From Flavobacteriales bacterium (GTDB taxonomy: Bacteria; Bacteroidota; Bacteroidia; Flavobacteriales_D; Crocinitomicaceae): a stretch of 15,111 bases of DNA. The notes beneath the pieces were generated by a model that saw nothing but the letters and a program-made list of their open reading frames with translations, made no database searches and was not told the origin of the DNA. The stretch's first letter is position 1; every line of letters starts with the position of its first letter. Shown here piece by piece: positions 6,879 through 15,111 of this stretch. The position numbers and the translations under genes were made by a program. The stretch covers positions 1 through 15,111 of the forward strand of contig CANHJY010000012.1 in assembly GCA_947461185.1 (NCBI GenBank), written 5' to 3'.

Positions 6879-8011
6879 TGGTTTCGTGGTTTAAATATTT
6901 TACATGAAATTGCTCGATGATCGCTTAGCGGCTTCTCTTGAATTTTAAATTGAGTTGACTGCAGCTCCTTTGTATGAAAAATATAATCAATTCTTCCTGC
7001 AGGAACCCTTCCAACATATGTTGAACCTATACCAGTCATAGTATTCCTGAACGAGTCAGTTAAGAAATTATTAAATTGATTGTAAGCGTAAGACATAGGG
7101 GTGTCATTAAAATCACCACAAACAATAGTAGGGTAAGGTGATGTTTTTATGTGCTCAACTACTGTTCGAGCTTGATCGGCCCTTTTGGGATATGCAATAG
7201 TAAGTTTTTCAAACATCAAGCTGAGTGTCGATTTTACTTTTGAAGTGGCCGTTGCATCTTTATCGAACACTGAATAATCATCATCCTTTAATTTGATGGA
7301 TTGAAGATGTACATTATATACTCTAAAAGTGTCGTTATTTTTAACAATGTCGACAAAAACACAATAATTGAAGTCTTTTTCACCTTGAGTTGGGAACATA
7401 ACATCGCCCTTAGCAATCATGGGATATTTTGAAAGAACAGCAACTCCAAAATTTTGTCTGCCTGTTAATTTATGAGCGTAACGCTCATGATAGTCTTTAA
7501 AATTCAAAAGTTGAATTAATGTGTCTCTAGTTGAAAAGCTAGTTGGTTTATCTTGATGATAAAATTCTTGAAAACATATTATATCAGGATTAGTAGCCTG
7601 TATATATTTAAAAATTGCATCACGCTTAGTATATTTCTCACCTTTTTGAGCCGTATATAAATCGAAAAGTCTTACGTTATAGCTCATTACATGCAGTGGA
7701 TTCACATTCTTTAAATCTACTTCTTGATTTTCACCAAATGAAAAAAGTCTGAAATGAAGCTTTCCACCAATTAGTATGACTCCAAGTGTTATTAGAGCCC
7801 ATTTTGATCTTGCTAATGACCATATGATAAGCAGGAAAAGTGCAATAAGTAGGAGCACTGGATACAATAAACCAAATAAAGGAATTAATTTAAAAGTGTT
7901 TGGGTGAACAAATGGCGCTATGTAAGAAAGTAAAAGTGCACTTAAAACAATTATTGTGAAAACTTTCACAAATGAAGAAAAACGGATTAACTTTCTAATA
8001 AGATTAGCCAT
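6875..8011 (-). CDS. Membrane-anchored endonuclease/exonuclease/phosphatase (EEP) family protein
   Basis: The 378-aa protein has three N-terminal hydrophobic segments (about 17-36, 43-66 and 70-85) followed by an EEP catalytic domain (about 104-375). The metal-dependent active site is complete: N112 in SYNVRLFD, E149 in CFQE, H235 in VYNVHLQS, D300 and N302 in CGDFNDTP, D342 in RIDYIF, and the terminal D364-H365 in SDHRAI. Family members hydrolyse phosphodiesters in nucleic acids, phospholipids or inositol phosphates. The membrane anchor would place the domain at the membrane face, and a lipid or exported nucleic-acid substrate is possible, but sequence cannot decide. It overlaps rhomboid B by 8 nt upstream and the YciO-family gene by 4 nt downstream. 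Confidence 0.87.
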   Translation of the reverse strand: MANLIRKLIRFSSFVKVFTIIVLSALLLSYIAPFVHPNTFKLIPLFGLLYPVLLLIALFLLIIWSLARSKWALITLGVILIGGKLHFRLFSFGENQEVDLKNVNPLHVMSYNVRLFDLYTAQKGEKYTKRDAIFKYIQATNPDIICFQEFYHQDKPTSFSTRDTLIQLLNFKDYHERYAHKLTGRQNFGVAVLSKYPMIAKGDVMFPTQGEKDFNYCVFVDIVKNNDTFRVYNVHLQSIKLKDDDYSVFDKDATATSKVKSTLSLMFEKLTIAYPKRADQARTVVEHIKTSPYPTIVCGDFNDTPMSYAYNQFNNFLTDSFRNTMTGIGSTYVGRVPAGRIDYIFHTKELQSTQFKIQEKPLSDHRAISCKIFKPRNQ

Positions 8012-8924
8012 TATTACTTTGGCTAAAAAGAAAGTCTTTTTCCGCCTTTGTTAAAGATTCATAACCTGATTTTGAAATTTTTTCCAAGATAATATCAATT
8101 TTCTCTTGTTTGAGTTTTTTCTCTAGATTATACTGTTCGTCACTTTTAAATTGGGTTGAACGAGTTTTTCCACCTTTTTTGACTTTCAACTTTCGATTAC
8201 CGCTAAAAAGATTTCGAAAAAAATTAATCATTTTGTTGTTCAATTTTTGTGATACGAAAATAACATTTGAAGGGCTGTTAAGTTTCTGAATCGACCAAAT
8301 ACCTAGTAATGCACCTCCGAGATGAGCAAAATGAGCAGTTCCATCATCAATACCTAAAGTTACAATATCCATAAGAATAAAAAACAAGGCAAGATAAATC
8401 AATTTAACCGGGAATATGTTGAAAAGTCGAACTTCAATGTTGGGTCTATAGAAAGAGAGGGCTGTAAAAAGTGCCATTATTGAACCTGAAGCACCCACAA
8501 TTAATGAGCCTTGACCAAATTGCAGCGTGGGAAAAATCAGATGTGCTAATAATTCAAAAATACCACCTAGAATTCCACCTAGAAAATAAGTGTAAATTAA
8601 TCTTGATTTATCAAAAAGTTGTTCAAATAAAGTGCCTGAGAAATACAAAAACAACATGTTGAACAATAAGTGCAGAATGGTGAAATGAGAAAAAATGGAG
8701 GTTATTAAAGTATATGGACTTCGGATGAATATGGATAAATCAGTGTTAAGAGAAAATATATCAGTTACAAAATTCCACTCATTAAGAGACGCCAATCGAT
8801 TTGCAGCCAATAGAATTTGAATAGTTAAAAAAACAGCTACATTGATAAATATCAATTGTACAGTATTTCCACCGTATCGGTATTGGTATTTCAATTCTTC
8901 AATAAATGTTCTTTGTGCATTCAT
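8004..8924 (-). CDS. Rhomboid family intramembrane serine protease (rhomboid B)
   Basis: The 306-aa protein is a rhomboid, a protease that cuts membrane proteins within or next to the bilayer. The catalytic dyad is Ser146 in GASGS (144-148) and His201 in HFAHLGG. The HxxxxHxxxN motif of the second membrane helix is present (H80, H85, N89). Six membrane segments are plausible between residues 22 and 212. A basic C-terminal extension (about 238-306; lysine-rich, then predicted helix with KLKQEKIDIILEKI) resembles the small tail domain of other Bacteroidota rhomboids. I chose the ATG at 8924, one base after the stop of rhomboid A; an in-frame start at 8981 would extend 19 residues into that gene with no rhomboid-like sequence. 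It overlaps the EEP gene by 8 nt. Confidence 0.9.
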   Translation of the reverse strand: MNAQRTFIEELKYQYRYGGNTVQLIFINVAVFLTIQILLAANRLASLNEWNFVTDIFSLNTDLSIFIRSPYTLITSIFSHFTILHLLFNMLFLYFSGTLFEQLFDKSRLIYTYFLGGILGGIFELLAHLIFPTLQFGQGSLIVGASGSIMALFTALSFYRPNIEVRLFNIFPVKLIYLALFFILMDIVTLGIDDGTAHFAHLGGALLGIWSIQKLNSPSNVIFVSQKLNNKMINFFRNLFSGNRKLKVKKGGKTRSTQFKSDEQYNLEKKLKQEKIDIILEKISKSGYESLTKAEKDFLFSQSNNG

Positions 8925-8925
8925 T

Positions 8926-9714
8926 TTACCAAAAATTTTGTCTGTCTTGTTTTCTCCAAAATAAAACAAAAGCAATCCCAACTATAGCACCTCCCACATG
9001 AGCTAAATGCGCTACCGAATCATCAATCATCATTATACTATTATATATTTCAAACAAAAGATAGGCTCCGATTAAATACTTCGCTTTTATAGGAATTGGA
9101 GGAAACAACAGCATGAGTTCTGTGTTCGGAAATAAAACAGCGAATCCTGCCATAATTCCAAATAAAGCACCTGATGCACCTACCATTGGTGTTATTCCAA
9201 GTTGAACATAGTCTTGAAGAGCCAAAATATTACTTTCTGAGATAGTTGGTAATTGTATAAGGTAGGAGTTGATATTCGAATTGAGTTCAGCAAGTGTAGA
9301 ACTATTTTCAATGATGTTGTTAATAGTAGTGAAATCAATAATCCCTTTCAATTCCGATTTCGCCATAAGCATTTGATACACTCCAAGTCCGTTATATAAT
9401 AAATAGGCCCCCAAAGCACAGCTGACATAAAATATAAAAAATCTTTTTGCTCCCCAAAGTCTTTCTAAATGGGCCCCAAACATCACTAACATAAGCATAT
9501 TAACTAGGATGTGCATGAAATTGTTGTTATCGTGCATGAACATGTAGGTAATAACCTGATAAGGTTCAAAATTGGGAGAGGTTAGGAAGTAAGCACCGAG
9601 CATTTCGTTCAAATCATAACCTTTATTCAAGAGAACCAGGTTCAAGATGAACATGAGAATATTTAAAATGAGTAGGTTTTTGGTTACTTGCGGTAATTGT
9701 CCGAAAAATGACAT
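8926..9714 (-). CDS. Rhomboid family intramembrane serine protease (rhomboid A)
   Basis: The 262-aa protein is a second, divergent rhomboid. Its catalytic residues are Ser181 in GASGA (179-183) and His239 in HLAHVGG, with the helix-2 motif H61, H68 and N72. The C-terminus is short (ending in a charged WRKQDRQNFW), unlike rhomboid B. Between the hydrophobic segment ending near 114 and the GASG helix lies an insertion of about 60 residues (115-175) rich in Asn, Ser, Ile and Glu, which is absent from rhomboid B and would form a long loop. The gene begins 2 nt after the mutL stop and ends 1 nt before rhomboid B, so cotranscription is almost certain. The substrate is unknown; rhomboids in bacteria are often assigned roles in membrane protein quality control, but nothing here proves that. 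Confidence 0.9.
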   Translation of the reverse strand: MSFFGQLPQVTKNLLILNILMFILNLVLLNKGYDLNEMLGAYFLTSPNFEPYQVITYMFMHDNNNFMHILVNMLMLVMFGAHLERLWGAKRFFIFYVSCALGAYLLYNGLGVYQMLMAKSELKGIIDFTTINNIIENSSTLAELNSNINSYLIQLPTISESNILALQDYVQLGITPMVGASGALFGIMAGFAVLFPNTELMLLFPPIPIKAKYLIGAYLLFEIYNSIMMIDDSVAHLAHVGGAIVGIAFVLFWRKQDRQNFW

Positions 9715-9716
9715 AA

Positions 9717-11549
9717 TTAAAATGTTTCTGTGAGTTTATTCAAATCTATGGTATCCATTATTTTTTTTCCTCTTGGGGAAATCATATGTTCAGGGCATTG
9801 GAAAAGTTGTTCAATTAGAAACTGTGCTTCATCTAAACTGAATTTTTTTGCAAATGATATGGCGTGAGACTTTGCAATTTCACTACCAATAAAATGTGCG
9901 ATTTCACCCTTGTCGATATCTCTTTGGGACATTTCAAGGAAAATATGGTCAATACATGCTATGCTATTTTCATTGTTGAGCCAATTGGGAATTCCTTGAA
10001 TCTCTAGAACATCTTGTTTCAATTCAGAAATAAAGCCCATTCTTTCGAACATAGATTGAAATCCAGACCATATTTTTCTTTCAATACCACTAATACTCTT
10101 TTCGATTGGAAATAGCAATTGTTGTGTATGTAATGCCTCAGATACAAATTGAATCATTATGTTGTCATAGATGATTCTTTCTTTGGCTCTTCGCACATTA
10201 ACTAGTAACATTCCAGATTTAACAAGAGTAAACAAATAACCTTCTTTGTATAAGTATGTTTTCTTTTCCTCTATATCTAAATTTAATTCAGATTGTTTTG
10301 AAAGATTGTCATCTTCAATAATCTGATAAAAACCTTCCCAATCTTGAGGCTCTAGTTCTCTATTGCCAAATCCATGTGCTTTTATTGCAGAGCTATATGC
10401 ATTCGCACTTGAGGATGAGGAATTATTCGAAAAGGTATTCTGCTTAAAAGGATTGTATTCGGGGTTAACGTTTATTGTAGGTTCAATTGGTGTTGATTTT
10501 GTAATTTCTATAGGGAGATCAAAACTAGTTTCTCTTTCAAAATCTAATGTTGGGGCAATGCTAAATTTTCCAAGTGATTGACGCACAGCACTCATTAAAA
10601 TAGCATACATTGACCTATCCTCTTCAAATTTAATTTCTGTTTTGGTCGGATGTACGTTTACATCTAATTTACCTGGATCAACATCAAAGTAAATGAAATA
10701 GCTTGGAAACATTTTTGGCGGTAGGATACCTTCGAATCCTTTTGCAACTGCATGATTAAAATAGGAATCCTTGAAAAAACGACCATTTACAAAAAAGAAC
10801 TGTTCGCCTCTGGTTTTTTTTGCCAATTCCGGCTTACCAATAAAACCAACTATTTTGACAATATCAGTAACTTCATCTACAGGAATTAATTTCTCCATTG
10901 AAGATTTTCCTAAAACATCAATAATTCTCTTTTTTAATGTTGTTTTTGGTAGTTGAAATATTTCTTGTCCATTATTTATCAATACAAAACTTAATTCTGG
11001 ATGCGCTAGGGCAACACGTTCAAATTCGTCCAAAATATGATTGAATTCGACACTATCAGATTTGAGGAAATTTCTCCTTGCCGGAACATTGAAAAAAAGA
11101 TTCTTCACTTCAAAATTACTACCTTCATCACCAGCAAAGATTTCGTTTGAAATAACTTTACTTCCTTCAAAGACAATTTTCACCCCGACGTCATGTCCTT
11201 TAATCCTTGTCTTCAATGATACATGAGCAATTGAAGCAATTGAAGCCAATGCTTCACCTCTAAAACCTTTGGTTGTAAGGCGAAATAAGTCATCTGCCTT
11301 GGAAACTTTGCTCGTTGCATGACGTTCAAAACATTTTAATGCGTCATTTTTAGTCATTCCAACGCCATTGTCAATAACTTGAATAAGCGTACGACCTGCA
11401 TCCTTGATTAGAACTTTGATTAAATCAGCCTTTGCGTCGATTGCATTTTCAACCAATTCCTTAACTACTGATGCCGGTCTTTGAATAACTTCACCAGCTG
11501 CAATTTGATTTGAAATATGATCAGGTAATAAATTGATAATATCACGCAT
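9717..11549 (-). CDS. mutL: DNA mismatch repair protein MutL
   Basis: MutL links mismatch recognition by MutS to strand incision and excision. The 610-aa protein has an intact GHKL ATPase domain: E31 and N35 in KELVENAIDAKA, D60 in DNGVGM (60-65), GFRGEAL (95-101) and the conserved FFNVPARRNFLK region (152-163). NVHPTKTEIKF (298-308) closes the N-terminal part. A linker of low complexity follows (about 330-400, including five Ser in a row). The C-terminal dimerisation domain (about 430-600) is present, but the endonuclease motif DQHAxxE is replaced by NVRRAKE (451-457), and CPHGRP is replaced by SPRGKK (591-596). The nicking activity may thus be absent. The start at 11549 fits the usual MRDIINLLPDHISNQIAAGEV beginning. 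It is the first gene of a five-gene run. Confidence 0.96.
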   Translation of the reverse strand: MRDIINLLPDHISNQIAAGEVIQRPASVVKELVENAIDAKADLIKVLIKDAGRTLIQVIDNGVGMTKNDALKCFERHATSKVSKADDLFRLTTKGFRGEALASIASIAHVSLKTRIKGHDVGVKIVFEGSKVISNEIFAGDEGSNFEVKNLFFNVPARRNFLKSDSVEFNHILDEFERVALAHPELSFVLINNGQEIFQLPKTTLKKRIIDVLGKSSMEKLIPVDEVTDIVKIVGFIGKPELAKKTRGEQFFFVNGRFFKDSYFNHAVAKGFEGILPPKMFPSYFIYFDVDPGKLDVNVHPTKTEIKFEEDRSMYAILMSAVRQSLGKFSIAPTLDFERETSFDLPIEITKSTPIEPTINVNPEYNPFKQNTFSNNSSSSSANAYSSAIKAHGFGNRELEPQDWEGFYQIIEDDNLSKQSELNLDIEEKKTYLYKEGYLFTLVKSGMLLVNVRRAKERIIYDNIMIQFVSEALHTQQLLFPIEKSISGIERKIWSGFQSMFERMGFISELKQDVLEIQGIPNWLNNENSIACIDHIFLEMSQRDIDKGEIAHFIGSEIAKSHAISFAKKFSLDEAQFLIEQLFQCPEHMISPRGKKIMDTIDLNKLTETF

Positions 11550-11727
11550 ACCTTAAAATTAATCAAAAATCATAATTGCCTAATAAATTTCATTTTTTTG
11601 AAGCTGCAAAAATATAATTATTGAAGTGTAATGTTATACCATTTAATAGTGATTCTCCTAAAAATCTATTTAACATTGTGCCTTTTTAATCCTATAGAAT
11701 CTCTAATAAATTTCATAACTTCGTTTA
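11550..11727. promoter_or_regulatory. Divergent intergenic region between mutL and the GH3 gene
   Basis: These 178 bp must carry the promoters of both divergent transcripts. On the minus strand, TATTTTTG (11607-11614) matches the -7 consensus 57 nt before the mutL ATG, without a clear -33 TTG. On the plus strand I find no good -7 match for the GH3 gene; the closest, TAACTTCG at 11716-11723, has one mismatch and would be too close to the start. No hairpin or small ORF stands out. Confidence 0.4.
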
Positions 11728-14661
11728 ATGATGTTTGATAAAATTATTGTTGCTGCTGGATTGTTTATTGTTACTGGATCCTTGCACATGTTAAGTGGCT
11801 TAATTGAGAAATCGGAATCACCAGTCAATATAAATCAAGTAAGATCTTTGGACATTACTAAGGAGGCAAATGAATGGGCAGAAAATCGATTAAAAGGAAT
11901 GACGCTTGAAGATAAAATTGGGCAATTCTTCATGGTGGCCGCGCAATCAAATGGCAGCGAAAAGCAGTTGAGCGATGTGGATAAATTAATTTCCGATTTT
12001 AAAATAGGAGGCGTCATTTTTTTTCAAGGTGAAAAAGAAAATTTAATTGCTTGTTCCAAACGTTTTCAGGACAAATCTGATACACCATTACTTTTTGCTA
12101 TTGATGCAGAATGGGGTTCAAATATGAGATTGTTTGATGGTGAACGCTATCCATATGCCTACACTATTGGAGCAATGCACGACACAACCATCTCAAAAAA
12201 AGTTGCTGAAGCCATGGCTCTTGAAATGAGGTCTTTAGGTATGCATCTAAGTTTTTCTCCTGTAGCTGATGTTAACAATAATCCTAACAATCCGGTAATT
12301 GGATTTCGTTCCTTTGGTGGCGATAAAGACTGGGTTTCCAATAATGTAGGAGTTTTTGTTGATGCCTTTGAAAGTAAAGGTGTAATGTCATGTGTTAAAC
12401 ATTTTCCAGGACATGGAAATACAGACAAAGATTCCCATTTAGAGCTACCAACTGTAAGTGAAAAACTGGAAGTAATCATGAATGAACATATACCACCTTT
12501 TGAAAAAGGTATGAATGCGGGTGTTCCATCCGTAATGATGGCACATTTGCGTATTCCGAGTTTAGATGAGTCAGGCATGCCTATGAGTTTATCCAAAAAA
12601 GTTATAAATGACATGCTTAAAACCAAAATGAATTATCAGGGACTGGTAATTTCAGACGCTCTAAATATGAAGGCTGTTTCAGATCTTTATGGGAAAACAG
12701 AAGTTGTCGTCAAAGCTTTTGAGGCGGGATGTGATGTGCTACTTTATCCAGAAAGTGTGTCAGATGCTATTGCGGCGATTAAAAATAAGGTTTCAATTGG
12801 AGAAATTAAAACGGAAGAAATTGATAGAAGATGTAAGAAAATTTTAATTGCTAAATATAAATATGTTATTTCACCAACCAAGGTATCAGAGTTAACTGAA
12901 GGTCAGAAAAACCAGATTAAATCCGAAGTCTATGAAAAGGCTACAACCGTGTTAAGAAATAATGGAGATCTGCTTCCTCTTAAAAGTCTTGACAAGAAAA
13001 TCGCCGTTGTTTCAATAGGTACTAAAACTGCTTCTTTTCATGAGCGTTTTGATTTATTTGCCGATGCTGATTACTTTAGTTTTTATACTTCAGAAGAAGC
13101 AATTACCAAATGTGGCCATTTGCTTGAAAACTACGATTTGGTGGTAACGAGTATTCACGCTAATTCTGTAAAATCAAAGTTGGGATTTGGTTATGACCCT
13201 TCATGGAGTAATTGGGTAGACATTTTACCCGATGAGAATGAAAATATCTTGGTTTTATATGGAAACCCATTGGTGCTCAGTGAGAAGCAATTAAAATCGA
13301 ATGTTGATGCATTAGTTGTAGCGTATGAAAATGTTTCCGAAGCCCACCTTGCTGCAACTCAACTTATTTTTGGTTCTATTCCGGCAACTGGGAAGCTTCC
13401 CATTGCTATCAATGCTGAATTTCCTATTCACGCTGGGATTTCATACGAGTGGTCAGGCAGATTGAAATATGCCTTTCCCGAAGAATTGGGAATTGATGCC
13501 AAAAAACTTAACGGAATTGACAGCATTGTTCAGATTGGACTTGATAAAGGAGCTTTTCCAGGCTGTCAAATTGTTGTTGCTGTTCAAGGAAAAATCATTT
13601 ATCGAAAAAGTTTTGGTTCACCTGAATTCAATTCTAATGTTAAAGTTACCGATACAGATGTTTATGATATCGCCTCAATATCAAAAATCGCGGGTTCTAC
13701 TTTGGGAATGATGAAACTTCATTCGGACAATTTATTCAATCCAGACAATACACTTTCTGCGTATATTCCAAATACCGTGAATGCCTATCCAAGTTATGCG
13801 AAAATTAACATCAGAGATATGATGACCCATCAGGCAGGTTTAAAGCCATTTATTCAATTTTATAAAGAGACCTTAAGTAATGGCAAACCTGATAGCAAAT
13901 GGTATTCAGAGACAAATAATGGAAATTTCTCAATTCCTGTGGCGAAAAATTTATTCATGCGTTCAGACTTTGTTGACTCCATGTATTCAAAGATATTACG
14001 AACCCCATTAGCTGAAAAGAAATATGAGTATTCGGATTTGGGCTATTACTTTGTAAAGAAAATAGTCGAAAAGCAATCTGGTACATCATTTCAAGAATTC
14101 TTAATGGAAAATCTTTATCGTCCAATGGGACTTCGGTACATGAGATTTTTGCCATTGAATTATTTTAATGAAAGTGCTATTATGCCAACGCAATTAGACA
14201 ATGAATTTCGAGGTCAACTTTTGAGGGGTTATGTCCATGATCCAGGTGCTGCTATGTTAGGAGGTGTTGGAGGTCACGCAGGAATTTTTGCTAATGCAAC
14301 TGATTTAGCGTCACTAATGCAACTCTTTTTGAACAAAGGGATGTATGGAAATGTTAATTATTTAAGTAGTAATGTTGTTGATCAATATACGTGTTCACAA
14401 TTTCCTGGAAATAGGAGAGGAATAGGATTTGACAGGCCAAAGGCAAATGGGGGAGGAACATGCCACGAAATGGCTTCTCAAGCTAGTTATGGGCATTCTG
14501 GTTTTACCGGTACCTTGGCATGGGTGGATCCAAAATTCGGAGTGAATTATGTCTTTTTATCGAATAGGGTATGTCCTGATCAAGAGAATTGGAAGATTAG
14601 AGACATGAATATTCGTACAGAAATCCAGCGCGTTATTTATGAAGCAGTCGTAAAAAAATAG
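11728..14661 (+). CDS. Exported GH3 (NagZ-type) beta-N-acetylhexosaminidase fused to a serine beta-lactamase domain
   Basis: The 977-aa protein starts with a signal-like segment (about 5-24), then a GH3 domain of the NagZ kind (about 50-380): [14 protein letters not shown] (224-237) holds the Asp235-His237 dyad, and the nucleophile is Asp310 in VISDALNM. NagZ enzymes release GlcNAc from muropeptides in peptidoglycan turnover. A GH3 C-terminal-like region (about 400-575) follows. From about 585 comes a beta-lactamase/penicillin-binding-type domain with S650-x-x-K653 (SISK), Y768-S-D770 as the second motif and H923-S-G as the third. Such domains include esterases and peptidases as well as beta-lactamases, so antibiotic resistance should not be assumed. 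GH3/beta-lactamase fusions are known in Bacteroidota. An adjacent ATG at 11731 is an equally possible start. bshA follows after 4 nt. Confidence 0.92.
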   Translation: MMFDKIIVAAGLFIVTGSLHMLSGLIEKSESPVNINQVRSLDITKEANEWAENRLKGMTLEDKIGQFFMVAAQSNGSEKQLSDVDKLISDFKIGGVIFFQGEKENLIACSKRFQDKSDTPLLFAIDAEWGSNMRLFDGERYPYAYTIGAMHDTTISKKVAEAMALEMRSLGMHLSFSPVADVNNNPNNPVIGFRSFGGDKDWVSNNVGVFVDAFESKGVMSCVKHFPGHGNTDKDSHLELPTVSEKLEVIMNEHIPPFEKGMNAGVPSVMMAHLRIPSLDESGMPMSLSKKVINDMLKTKMNYQGLVISDALNMKAVSDLYGKTEVVVKAFEAGCDVLLYPESVSDAIAAIKNKVSIGEIKTEEIDRRCKKILIAKYKYVISPTKVSELTEGQKNQIKSEVYEKATTVLRNNGDLLPLKSLDKKIAVVSIGTKTASFHERFDLFADADYFSFYTSEEAITKCGHLLENYDLVVTSIHANSVKSKLGFGYDPSWSNWVDILPDENENILVLYGNPLVLSEKQLKSNVDALVVAYENVSEAHLAATQLIFGSIPATGKLPIAINAEFPIHAGISYEWSGRLKYAFPEELGIDAKKLNGIDSIVQIGLDKGAFPGCQIVVAVQGKIIYRKSFGSPEFNSNVKVTDTDVYDIASISKIAGSTLGMMKLHSDNLFNPDNTLSAYIPNTVNAYPSYAKINIRDMMTHQAGLKPFIQFYKETLSNGKPDSKWYSETNNGNFSIPVAKNLFMRSDFVDSMYSKILRTPLAEKKYEYSDLGYYFVKKIVEKQSGTSFQEFLMENLYRPMGLRYMRFLPLNYFNESAIMPTQLDNEFRGQLLRGYVHDPGAAMLGGVGGHAGIFANATDLASLMQLFLNKGMYGNVNYLSSNVVDQYTCSQFPGNRRGIGFDRPKANGGGTCHEMASQASYGHSGFTGTLAWVDPKFGVNYVFLSNRVCPDQENWKIRDMNIRTEIQRVIYEAVVKK

Positions 14662-14665
14662 AAAG

Positions 14666-15111
14666 GTGAAAATAGGAATGGTTTTATACCCCACATTTGG
14701 TGGTAGCGGAGTTGTTGGGACAGAATTAGGCAAAGCACTTGCTTCAAAAGGTCACGAAATACACTTTATTACCTATTCTCAACCTGTTCGTTTAGGAAGT
14801 TTTCGAGAAAACATTTTTTATCACGAAGTGGCCGTAAGCGACTATCCACTTTTTGATTATCAACCTTATGAAACTGAACTAACGAGCAAATTAGTAGATG
14901 TTACGATTCATGAAAAGTTAGATTTATTGCATGTACATTATGCTATTCCACATGCTTCTGCAGCCTATATGGCTCAGCAAATTTTAAAATCAAAAGGCAT
15001 TCATATTCCGTTTGTAACTACATTACATGGCACTGATATTACATTGGTAGGTAAAGATCCTTCTTTCGAACCGGTAATTACATTTTGTATTAATCAGTCA
15101 GATGCTGTAAC
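14666..15111 (+). CDS. bshA: BshA, N-acetyl-alpha-D-glucosaminyl L-malate synthase (partial, 5' part)
   Basis: BshA is the GT4-family glycosyltransferase that joins GlcNAc from UDP-GlcNAc to L-malate, the first step of bacillithiol synthesis, in the cytosol. The visible 148 codons give the N-terminal half of the GT-B fold: [20 protein letters not shown] at residues 2-21 with the typical glycine loop, HVHYAIPHA near residue 90, and [12 protein letters not shown] about 30 residues further on. These are highly characteristic of BshA. Translation seems to begin at a GTG (14666), since [13 protein letters not shown] matches the usual MKIGxxxYPTxGG start; an internal ATG at 14678 would cut into the first strand. 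The frame stays open to the window edge, so the donor-binding half is not seen. The 4-nt gap to the GH3 gene suggests one transcript. Confidence 0.93.
   Translation, partial: MKIGMVLYPTFGGSGVVGTELGKALASKGHEIHFITYSQPVRLGSFRENIFYHEVAVSDYPLFDYQPYETELTSKLVDVTIHEKLDLLHVHYAIPHASAAYMAQQILKSKGIHIPFVTTLHGTDITLVGKDPSFEPVITFCINQSDAV

Noticed and set aside
8925..8981. Upstream start for rhomboid B that would overlap rhomboid A by 56 nt
   Set aside because: The added 19 residues are not rhomboid-like, and the ATG at 8924 sits immediately after the upstream stop.
10395..10440. Serine/asparagine-rich run in MutL considered as a slippage repeat or frameshift
   Set aside because: The frame is continuous on both sides, and a low-complexity linker is normal between the MutL domains.
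12159..12626. A 155-codon open frame on the minus strand inside the GH3 gene
   Set aside because: It lies wholly antisense to the catalytic GH3 domain, whose motifs are intact, and its translation shows no recognisable domain; it is a shadow of the real gene.
1..15111. Search for a defence system, mobile element, CRISPR array, tRNA or phage gene
   Set aside because: No transposase, integrase, restriction, toxin-antitoxin or repeat-spacer pattern and no tRNA-like cloverleaf was found by eye; the genes look chromosomal and mainly housekeeping.

Overview
This AT-rich window looks like chromosomal DNA from a member of the Bacteroidota, most likely a free-living, Cytophagales-like bacterium. The support is the gene content: mutL next to two rhomboid genes and an EEP-family gene, a GH3 glycosidase fused to a serine beta-lactamase domain next to bshA, a fused SpmA-SpmB protein, and an Smr protein with a DUF2027-like N-terminus. 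Start codons lack clear Shine-Dalgarno sequences, and several intergenic regions carry TAnnTTTG, the -7 element of Bacteroidota promoters. The order-level placement is inference.

Layout. Positions 1-3352 (+) hold fabG (fatty acid synthesis), hemB (heme synthesis), an M50 membrane metalloprotease and an Smr-domain protein whose start overlaps the protease's end. Positions 3349-6185 (-) hold three separately spaced genes: a small protein built of 25-residue Trp/Ala/Asn repeats, a probable exported alpha/beta hydrolase, and a fused SpmA-SpmB membrane protein. Positions 6264-11549 (-) hold a tight five-gene run transcribed in the order mutL, rhomboid A, rhomboid B, EEP-family membrane protein, YciO/Sua5-family protein; gaps are 1-2 nt or the genes overlap. 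Positions 11728-15111 (+) hold a large exported NagZ-type GH3/beta-lactamase fusion, followed after 4 nt by the start of bshA (bacillithiol synthesis), which runs off the window.

Most of the window is housekeeping. There is no mobile element, CRISPR array, tRNA, rRNA or phage gene that I can see, and no clear new multi-gene system. The points most worth following up are an exact 25-residue repeat in the uncharacterised 161-aa protein, the loss of the DQHA metal-binding motif in MutL, the SpmA-SpmB fusion in a lineage not known to sporulate, and a YciO-type protein lacking the residues expected of a standard TsaC/Sua5 enzyme. No stretch of more than 300 bases lacks a gene; the largest gap is the 178-bp divergent region between mutL and the GH3 gene.
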